From Neobacillus sp. PS3-34 (GTDB lineage: Bacteria; Bacillota; Bacilli; Bacillales; Cytobacillaceae): a stretch of 64,000 nt of DNA. The translations under genes and the position numbers were made by a program. This document shows, one piece after another, positions 58,472-64,000 of the stretch; positions within the stretch are counted from its first letter, which is position 1, and each line of letters begins with the position of its first letter. Below the pieces are notes generated by a model that made no database searches, was not told where the DNA came from, and was given only the letters and a program-made list of their open reading frames with translations. The stretch covers positions 3,337,001-3,401,000 of the forward strand of contig NZ_CP133267.1 of the NCBI RefSeq assembly GCF_030915465.1, written 5' to 3'.

Positions 58472-59458
58472 ATGAAAATCTCTCCGGTAGAACAATTATT
58501 TACATTATTTAATGAAACAGCACTCATTTTACAAGAGGAGCTTTCGTGCACCTTTTTAGAAGCAATAGCTGAAACAGGGGAAAATGTATTTCAACAGTCG
58601 TTGCTTCAGGATGAATTAAGCGAGCTTTCTATTAAACGGCTAAAAAAACAGTATGAGGAAATCAGTCTGGATAAATTTTCAAATGAAGAAATCAGAAAAG
58701 CATTCCAGCTTGTAATTCTAAAGGGAATGAAAGAAACGACGCAGCCCAATCATCAGATGACTCCCGATTCTGTCGGTATGCTTGTTGGCTATTTGGTCCA
58801 AAAGTTCATGAAGGAAGGTTCGTTCCGTCTGCTTGACCCGGCCATTGGAACGGGAAATTTGCTGACTACCGTTTTAAATCAGCAAGTTAATAAGAAAATC
58901 GAGTCTGTTGGAATTGAAATAGATGATATTTTAATTCGCCTTGCGTATGTGAATGCCAATTTGCAGGAGCATCCAGTCCAGCTTTTTAATCAGGACAGCC
59001 TTGAGCCATTATTTATTGATCCTGTCGATGCCGTAATTAGCGATCTGCCTGTTGGATTTTATCCTAATGACATGAGGGCTGCAGAGTATCAATTAAAGGC
59101 TGCTGAAGGCCATTCATATGCCCACCATTTGTTTATTGAACAGAGTGTTAAGCATACGAAGGACGGGGGATATTTATTTTTTATTATTCCAAATGGGCTG
59201 TTTGAAAGTGAACTTGCACCGTCTCTTCGCGAATTTTTAAAAGAAAATGTCATTGTGCAAGGTCTTTTGCAGCTTCCGCTAAGTATGTTTAAAAATAAAA
59301 ATTCAGCGAAAAGCATTTTTATTATGCAGAAAAAAGGAGAAGGAACTGTTGCGCCAAAGCAAGCGATGCTGGTTGACATGCCAAGCTTATCAAGCGCTGC
59401 CGAAATGGACAGCATCCTCCGCAAAATTGATAAATGGTTTCTTGAGAATAAAAATTAA
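58472..59458 (+). CDS. ytxK: YtxK-like class I SAM-dependent methyltransferase
   Basis: A 328-residue protein related to N6-adenine DNA methyltransferases. MTPDSVGMLVGYLVQKF and LLDPAIGTGNLLTTVLNQ (motif I) bind SAM. The catalytic position reads AVISDLPVGFYP where DNA methyltransferases have NPPY/F; the aspartate-leucine-proline-valine version is usual for this family, so activity and substrate are uncertain. It has no target recognition domain and no restriction partner. GGAGG precedes the ATG; ackA follows, as in B. subtilis. Confidence 0.85.
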   Translation: MKISPVEQLFTLFNETALILQEELSCTFLEAIAETGENVFQQSLLQDELSELSIKRLKKQYEEISLDKFSNEEIRKAFQLVILKGMKETTQPNHQMTPDSVGMLVGYLVQKFMKEGSFRLLDPAIGTGNLLTTVLNQQVNKKIESVGIEIDDILIRLAYVNANLQEHPVQLFNQDSLEPLFIDPVDAVISDLPVGFYPNDMRAAEYQLKAAEGHSYAHHLFIEQSVKHTKDGGYLFFIIPNGLFESELAPSLREFLKENVIVQGLLQLPLSMFKNKNSAKSIFIMQKKGEGTVAPKQAMLVDMPSLSSAAEMDSILRKIDKWFLENKN

Positions 59459-59462
59459 AATG

Positions 59463-59497
59463 AAAAAATCGGTGCACATTGCACCGATTTTTTCATT
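59463..59497 (+). terminator. Terminator after ytxK
   Basis: AAAAATCGGTGCA pairs with TGCACCGATTTTT around CAT. Confidence 0.85.
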
Positions 59498-59569
59498 TTT
59501 TAGAGGGATAAACTGCAATAAATGAAGTGTTTTAATAATCCCAAGTATCTGAATATATTTATATTTAAA

Positions 59570-59583
59570 TGAAACCGTTATCA
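59570..59583 (+). promoter_or_regulatory. cre site upstream of ackA
   Basis: TGAAACCGTTATCA fits the CcpA consensus TGWAANCGNTNWCA. It stands about 155 bases before the ackA start. In B. subtilis CcpA activates ackA from an upstream cre, so activation is the likely outcome here. Confidence 0.75.
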
Positions 59584-59738
59584 TGTGATTATACTCCTTG
59601 AAATGTCATCCATACAGTGTTTAAATGAGGAATTGAGAGATATTCGATTGGGATTTGTGCACAATAAGATTGTATTTGATATAGAAATCAATAGAAATCA
59701 TCCATCCATGTGGTTATATAAAAGGAGCGGTTGTTAAA

Positions 59739-60929
59739 ATGGCAAAAGTTATTGCAATCAATGCTGGGAGTTCTTCATTGAAGTTTCAGTTATTTGAAAT
59801 GCCAAGTGAGGAAGTCATCACAAAAGGATTAATTGAACGAATTGGTTTAAATGACTCCATCTTCAATATTACAGTTAATGGGGAAAAGGTTCAGGAAATT
59901 ACGGATATCCCTGACCATGAAGTCGCAGTAAAACTTCTATTGGAGAAATTAACTTCTTCGGGAATTATTAATTCCCTGGATGAAATCGAAGGAATCGGGC
60001 ATCGTGTTGTACACGGCGGCGAAGCATTTAATGATTCTGTCCTTATTACCGAAGATGTAATAAATCAGATTGAAGCATTATCTGAATTGGCTCCATTGCA
60101 CAACCCTGCAAATATTACCGGAATTCTGGCCTTCCAGCGCGTTCTTCCCAATGTGCCGGCTATTGCGGTTTTCGATACAGCCTTTCATCAAACAATGCCG
60201 GAAAGCTCATTTCTTTACAGCCTTCCATATGATTATTATGAGAAATACGGAATCCGTAAGTATGGGTTCCACGGGACCTCACATAAATATGTATCCGAGC
60301 GTGCTGCTGAGCTTTTAGGGCGTCCGATTGAACAGCTGCGCCTTATTTCCTGCCATTTAGGAAATGGAGCAAGTATTGCAGCAATTGAAGGCGGTAAATC
60401 GATTGATACATCCATGGGCTTCACTCCTCTTGCAGGTGTAACGATGGGAACTCGTTCAGGGAATATTGACCCTGCGCTTTTACCATTTATTATGGAAAAA
60501 ACCAATCAAACTGCTGAAGAGGTTCTGGATGTTTTAAATAAGAAAAGCGGAATGCTGGGCGTTTCCGGTTTCTCCAGTGATTTGAGAGATATCGAGGTCC
60601 AGGCGAAACAAGGAAATAACCGTGCACAGCTTGCGCTTGACGTTTTTGCCAACCGTATTCATAAATACATTGGCTCCTATGCTTCCCGCATGTATGGAGT
60701 GGATGCTATCATCTTTACCGCAGGTATCGGTGAAAACAGTGACGTTATTAGGGAAAATGTATTAAAAGGTCTGGAGTTCATGGGCGTATATTGGGATCCT
60801 GCTCTTAATAAAGTAAGAGGCGAAGAAGCATTCGTTAACTACCCACATTCCCCTGTAAAGGTAATTATCATACCGACTAACGAAGAAGTAATGATTGCCC
60901 GCGATGTAGTCCGCTTGGCAAACGTTTAA
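59739..60929 (+). CDS. ackA: Acetate kinase
   Basis: Converts acetyl phosphate and ADP to acetate and ATP, the last step of overflow metabolism. The 396-residue protein starts with the phosphate motif [67 protein letters not shown] and FTAGIGENS are all present. A GGAG site precedes the ATG. It is in opposition to acsA, which recovers the acetate. Confidence 0.97.
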   Translation: MAKVIAINAGSSSLKFQLFEMPSEEVITKGLIERIGLNDSIFNITVNGEKVQEITDIPDHEVAVKLLLEKLTSSGIINSLDEIEGIGHRVVHGGEAFNDSVLITEDVINQIEALSELAPLHNPANITGILAFQRVLPNVPAIAVFDTAFHQTMPESSFLYSLPYDYYEKYGIRKYGFHGTSHKYVSERAAELLGRPIEQLRLISCHLGNGASIAAIEGGKSIDTSMGFTPLAGVTMGTRSGNIDPALLPFIMEKTNQTAEEVLDVLNKKSGMLGVSGFSSDLRDIEVQAKQGNNRAQLALDVFANRIHKYIGSYASRMYGVDAIIFTAGIGENSDVIRENVLKGLEFMGVYWDPALNKVRGEEAFVNYPHSPVKVIIIPTNEEVMIARDVVRLANV

Positions 60930-60932
60930 TAG

Positions 60933-60970
60933 AAAGGCAAATCTCTCAAAGAGGGGTTTGCCTTTTTTCT
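60933..60970 (+). terminator. Terminator after ackA
   Basis: AAAGGCAAATCTCT pairs with AGAGGGGTTTGCCTTT. Confidence 0.85.
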
Positions 60971-61040
60971 TCGATTTTTATCTTTTGGAATGATTTGCTA
61001 TACTGAAAGGAAAGTGCCTATACGGAGCGGAGGTTGCGCC

Positions 61041-61883
61041 ATGACATTAACAGACAGGGAAACGAAAGTTCTCGATGAAATAAAAGAATGGGAAGTACGA
61101 CTTTTAAGCTATGAACCAAATGATTTCCAATTAACATATGAAAAGTATTTAGAACGGGCATTCAGTTTGCTCCCGGAAACGATCCAGAATCAATTTTTTT
61201 CCGTCATTGATAGCTGGCTCTTTCATTTACATGCCATTATTCAAGGCTCACAGCTTCAACTTGACGCAAAGGAAAGGATTCTTTCTGCAGGCAGAATTTT
61301 TAACAAGGATATTGAAAAAATAGAAGATCTAAAAACCCTGGAAATAGACCAGCTTCAATATATTGCCCAGCAGCAAATAGCCCGGCACCGATTTTATTCA
61401 TTTGCGCAGGGCGGTATCGCAGGAACGGGCGGAACCTTATTATTAGGAACAGACATACCTGCAATCGCCATTATCAATTTGAGAGTTGTCCAATTGATCG
61501 CTATGACCTATGGTGTCGAAGTGAATACACCATTTGAAATGATGAACTCTTTAAAGGTGTTCCATATTGCAACACTTCCCGCAAGAATTCAAGGGGATGA
61601 ATGGAGAGCGCTTGTTGAAGAATTCGGAAAAAGTGATGAGCGATATTTTTATGAAGGCAGTGAAAAGCTTGCTGATTCAACATGGCTTGAACAGCCAATT
61701 CAACAGATATTAAAAGCGATGGTGATTGCCCTTTTTAGAAAAAAAATGATTCAGGGCATTCCGCTTGTCAGCATGGCAATCGGGGCGGGCTCCAATTATC
61801 AATTAACCAGGAAGGTCACAGACTTTGCCCATAAATATTATCAGCTCCGCTATTTATCGGAAAAAGGGGAGAATGCCAGATGA
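61041..61883 (+). CDS. EcsC-family protein
   Basis: A 280-residue EcsC-domain protein. The conserved core includes FAQGGIAGTGGTLLLGTDIPAIAIINLRVVQLIAMTYGV near residues 120-165, a hydrophobic glycine-rich stretch that could associate with membranes. EcsC was named for the third gene of the B. subtilis ABC transporter operon ecs; biochemical role unknown. ATG 61041 has GCGGAGG eight bases upstream. The stop overlaps the moaB start (ATGA). Confidence 0.82.
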   Translation: MTLTDRETKVLDEIKEWEVRLLSYEPNDFQLTYEKYLERAFSLLPETIQNQFFSVIDSWLFHLHAIIQGSQLQLDAKERILSAGRIFNKDIEKIEDLKTLEIDQLQYIAQQQIARHRFYSFAQGGIAGTGGTLLLGTDIPAIAIINLRVVQLIAMTYGVEVNTPFEMMNSLKVFHIATLPARIQGDEWRALVEEFGKSDERYFYEGSEKLADSTWLEQPIQQILKAMVIALFRKKMIQGIPLVSMAIGAGSNYQLTRKVTDFAHKYYQLRYLSEKGENAR

Positions 61884-62392
61884 GTGTCACAGAACATAAA
61901 AAAGCAGCTCCAAACATGGTTAGTTGCAAGGTTATTACCGTGAGTGATACGAGAAATCCTGAAACAGATAAAAGCGGCCGTTTGATGATTGAATTGCTTG
62001 AAGGTGCAGGGCACCGGATTATTGATTATGTGATTGTAAAGGATGACACTGCTGAAATTCAGGAAGAAATACTAAAAGGATGCGGGACCGAGGGAATCGA
62101 CGTCATTCTCACTAATGGGGGTACCGGAATTGCCAAACGGGATGTAACAATCGAGTCGGTGCAAAGCCTGCTTGAAAAAGAGATCGTCGGATTTGGAGAA
62201 TTATTCCGTATGCTAAGCTACCAGGAGGATATTGGGTCTGCTGCGATTCTCTCAAGAGCGATTGCAGGGGTAGTCAGGAATAAAGCAGTTTTCTCAACCC
62301 CAGGCTCCAGCGGTGCGGTTAAGCTGGCGATGAATAAACTGATTCTTCCCGAAATCGGACATGTAGTTAGGGAATTAAAGAAGGACTTATAA
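61880..62392 (+). CDS. moaB: Molybdenum cofactor biosynthesis protein MoaB/MogA family
   Basis: A 170-residue MPT-binding fold protein that adenylates molybdopterin. ITVSDTRNPETDKSG is the N-terminal motif, ILTNGGTGIAKRDVTIE the nucleotide-binding loop, and VFSTPGSSGAVKLAM the third motif. Translationally coupled to the EcsC-family gene. No other molybdenum cofactor gene is in the window. Confidence 0.93.
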   Translation: MSVTEHKKAAPNMVSCKVITVSDTRNPETDKSGRLMIELLEGAGHRIIDYVIVKDDTAEIQEEILKGCGTEGIDVILTNGGTGIAKRDVTIESVQSLLEKEIVGFGELFRMLSYQEDIGSAAILSRAIAGVVRNKAVFSTPGSSGAVKLAMNKLILPEIGHVVRELKKDL

Positions 62393-62397
62393 TAAAA

Positions 62398-62440
62398 GAA
62401 GCTCCCAATTCAATTGTGTGTGAAATGGGAGCTTTTTTTA
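62398..62440. terminator. Bidirectional terminator after moaB
   Basis: GAAGCTCCCAATTC pairs with GAAATGGGAGCTTTT with a loop of about 12 bases and a T run. Confidence 0.8.
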
Positions 62441-62752
62441 TTGATGCATTTTAGAGGAGATTCCTTGATTTGCCCTATACCATAACCACAACTCGTTAAT
62501 GATGGATGCCAGTTCAGCAATTTCAGAGTTCAATGCGCAGGAACGTGGAAAGTCACTTTCATTCGAGAGCTCAGCCTGCTTATAGTTTATTATATTTTCT
62601 AACTCAGCGATCCGGTCCGGTATTGATCCACGGATTCTTTCCCAGCGAAACAGGATATCCTGCTGGACTTGTTTAGTAAAATCGTCCCATTCTTTCGAAA
62701 CATCAGGAATTGGAATTCCAAGACGATTGTCGTAAATAAAGTATTCTTCCAT
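62438..62752 (-). CDS. Conserved hypothetical protein
   Basis: A 104-residue protein, acidic and predicted to be mostly helical, beginning MEEYFIYDNRLGIPIPDVSKEWD and ending near IINELWLWYRANQG. It has a central helix (IRGSIPDRIAELENIINYKQAEL) and no membrane segment. Similar short proteins occur at this locus in other bacilli as I recall, without a known function. The ribosome binding site is a G-rich GGGGG tract before the ATG. Confidence 0.6.
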   Translation of the reverse strand: MEEYFIYDNRLGIPIPDVSKEWDDFTKQVQQDILFRWERIRGSIPDRIAELENIINYKQAELSNESDFPRSCALNSEIAELASIINELWLWYRANQGISSKMHQ

Positions 62753-62853
62753 TGCTTTGCCCCCAGGATGTTTATTGTTTTTATTTTACTACAAAATTTA
62801 AGGGCTTTCATTTAATAATGTTTAAGCAGAGTTTTCATGGGATTTCCACATAT

Positions 62854-62886
62854 AAAAAAGCACACATAAAGGCTGTGTGCTTTGGG
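62854..62886 (-). terminator. Terminator of the universal stress protein gene
   Basis: On the minus strand AAAGCACACA pairs with TGTGTGCTTT, followed by TTTTATA. Confidence 0.8.
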
Positions 62887-62898
62887 CGTGGCTTTAAA

Positions 62899-63349
62899 TC
62901 ATTCTTCTTTTTCCGTCCGGACAACCAGGACATCACAAGGAGCGTAGCGGGTGATGTGTTCGGAAACACTGCCTATAAAGAAACGTTCAACCGCATTCAT
63001 TCCTGTTGCACCGCAGATGATTAAGTCAACCTTGTGCTTCCTTGCAATATCTTTTGGAATCCGTACTTTAGGTGAACCGAATTCCAACAGGAATTGGACC
63101 CGATCAACTCCTGCATCTATCGACTGTTTTTTATATTTTTCTAGCAATTCTGTAGCAAATTTATCTGCCCGTTCTGCGATTGTGCGGTCATAAGCCTCTA
63201 CTGTAGCAAAAGTGCGTGTGTCAATGACATAGGCCAGATAAAAGCTCAGCGTTATTTCTTTTTGCAATTTCAATTGCTTTTTTAAAAGCCCACTCTGCTT
63301 CTTTAGAACCGTCAACTGCGACTAAAATGTTCTTATATTTGAATCCCAT
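62899..63349 (-). CDS. Universal stress protein UspA family (one frame break)
   Basis: ATP-binding USP fold. The true N-terminus is MGFKYKNILVAVDGSKEAEWAFKKAIEIA, in a different frame from the conserved remainder (LAYVIDTRTFATVEAYDRT ... DLIICGATGMNAVERFFIGSVSEHITRYAPCDVLVVR). The Gx2Gx9G(S) nucleotide motif is intact. The frames join at the A run 63240-63243 (plus strand), which has one base too many, giving AELYLAYVI and about 149 residues. The start at 63349 has AAGGAGG at proper spacing. Confidence 0.85.
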
Positions 63350-63450
63350 TGCCATCTCCTCCTTACTTAAATTATACAATAATTCACCATACATAAATGT
63401 AACAATAAAACGAAAAATAAGGATGTGACTAATTGAAGGGGGAAATTATT

Positions 63451-63615
63451 ATGAAAAAAAATGATCCAAAAAACCAGCAATCCTCTCGGAATTTTGAAGA
63501 ACAGGGATTAAATGAAGTGAGCCAGCAAATAATGGATGCCTACAACAGCGGGTTCATGGGTGAATCTGAAACAAGCCAGGATTTGGTCGAAGTCTTGGAA
63601 ACGGATGAAGTATAA
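63451..63615 (+). CDS. Small acidic hypothetical protein
   Basis: A 54-residue protein (MKKNDPKNQQSSRNFEEQGLNEVSQQI...ETDEV). It may belong to a family of short Bacillus proteins such as YozQ/DUF4025, but I am not certain. ATG 63451 follows GAAGGGGG; the start at 63433 overlaps that site. Its own terminator follows. Confidence 0.55.
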   Translation: MKKNDPKNQQSSRNFEEQGLNEVSQQIMDAYNSGFMGESETSQDLVEVLETDEV

Positions 63616-63616
63616 A

Positions 63617-63661
63617 ATAAAAAGGAAAGCTGCCAAATTGGCGGCTTTCCTTTTTATTTTT
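63617..63661 (+). terminator. Terminator after the small acidic gene
   Basis: AAAAAGGAAAGCTGCC pairs with GGCGGCTTTCCTTTTT around AAATT. Confidence 0.88.
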
Positions 63662-63776
63662 CAGATATTGAAGGGCATTTATCACAAAAATTTTAAAAAT
63701 CTAGGACAATTACCCATTACGGTGTTTGGGTTGCTGCATATTCTTTAAGTGTAAAACAAAAAAATGAGGAGGAATA

Positions 63777-64000
63777 ATGTTGAATACTGAAATGATCTAT
63801 GACCATTCTTTAATTGCCAGTAATGATGAAAGAATACGCCCCGGATTCGGATTTGGCGGGTTTGGAAGACCAGGGTTCGGGTTCGGAGGCTTCGGAAGAC
63901 CAGGGTTTGGATTCGGAGGTTTTGGCAGACCTGGATTTGGGTTCGGAGGCTTTGGCAGACCCTTCGGCTTTGGTTTTGGCCGTCCATGGGGCTGGGGATT
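63777..64000 (+). CDS. Glycine-rich repeat protein, 3' truncated by window edge
   Basis: Opens with ATG 63777 after GAGGAGG and runs off the window. After about 24 non-repetitive residues (MLNTEMIYDHSLIASNDERIRP) comes a tandem 10-residue repeat, GFGFGGFGRP, four copies in near-identical 30-bp units, then FGFGFGRPWGWG. No signal peptide is visible. Such Gly/Phe/Arg-rich proteins occur among spore coat and surface proteins of bacilli, but I cannot assign it. Confidence 0.65.
   Translation, partial: MLNTEMIYDHSLIASNDERIRPGFGFGGFGRPGFGFGGFGRPGFGFGGFGRPGFGFGGFGRPFGFGFGRPWGWG

Noticed and set aside
58472..59458. YtxK as the methylase that might modify GGCC
   Set aside because: GGCC cytosine methylases carry the PCQ and ENV motifs. 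YtxK has an adenine-type fold with a DLPV variant and no target recognition domain, so it is not a credible source.
63745..63987. An 80-codon minus-strand frame rich in Arg, Gln and Leu
   Set aside because: It is antisense to the GFGFGGFGRP repeat gene and inherits its 30-bp period. The plus-strand frame has a good ribosome binding site and start.

Overview
This window is a stretch of chromosomal core genome from a Gram-positive, endospore-forming member of the Bacillaceae (Bacillus sensu lato, not B. subtilis itself). It shows an alpha/beta-type SASP gene behind a sigma-G-like promoter, a gerW (ytfJ) homologue, ezrA, refaZ, ccpA, acuABC, a sigma-B-like promoter in front of ytxGHJ, a T-box before tyrS, strong AGGAGG ribosome binding sites, and a gene order that follows the B. 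subtilis ytjP-to-ackA region. I saw no prophage, transposase, CRISPR array, rRNA or tRNA gene.

Layout. 1-10.9 kb: pepV (5' truncated by the window), dat, a small DnaB-domain protein, ytkP, ytlP, ytlQ, ytlR, amyX, ytmP, ytzH and trmB. 10.9-16.5 kb: a repeat element, ytnP, ytzB, ytoP, a DUF84 NTPase, a lipoprotein, ytpP and ytpQ. 16.5-24 kb: sftA with a long repeat-rich linker, murC, an M29 aminopeptidase and the ytxG-ytxH-ytxJ stress cluster. 24-38.7 kb: an FtsA/PilM-like actin-fold protein with a beta-grasp-like tail, aroA(G), ccpA, acuC-acuB-acuA diverging from acsA, a class A penicillin-binding protein, tyrS and rpsD. 39-49 kb: a GAF-GGDEF protein, methionine gamma-lyase, free-methionine-sulfoxide reductase, refaZ, a PHP histidinol phosphatase, ezrA, nifZ-thiI and sspA. 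49-64 kb: ytcI, ytcJ, rarD, NAD kinase 2, sppA, yteJ, ytfI, gerW, tpx, ytxK, ackA, an EcsC-family gene, moaB, a universal stress protein and the start of a glycine-rich repeat protein.

How the genes work together. Acetate and carbon-overflow metabolism is well represented: ackA makes acetate, acsA recovers it, acuA and acuC set AcsA acetylation, and CcpA is encoded here. Good cre-like sites stand before acsA/acuA, ackA and methionine gamma-lyase. Cell division and envelope genes (sftA, murC, ezrA, refaZ, the FtsA-like protein, the PBP) form a second theme. Sulfur chemistry (ytkP, methionine gamma-lyase, fRMsr, nifZ-thiI, ytxJ, tpx) forms a third.

The most striking feature is technical or epigenetic. 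About 26 reading-frame breaks fall in 17 conserved, partly essential genes (tyrS, ezrA, ccpA, acsA and others). Most are explained by one or two missing bases, and more than half fall where the repaired sequence reads GGCC. This looks like systematic base-calling error, possibly at a modified GGCC motif, not gene decay. Frame-broken genes are therefore annotated here as single CDSs with their repaired extent. The clearest non-gene novelty is a family of about 170-bp hairpin repeats that carry zero, one or two copies of a 60-bp module.
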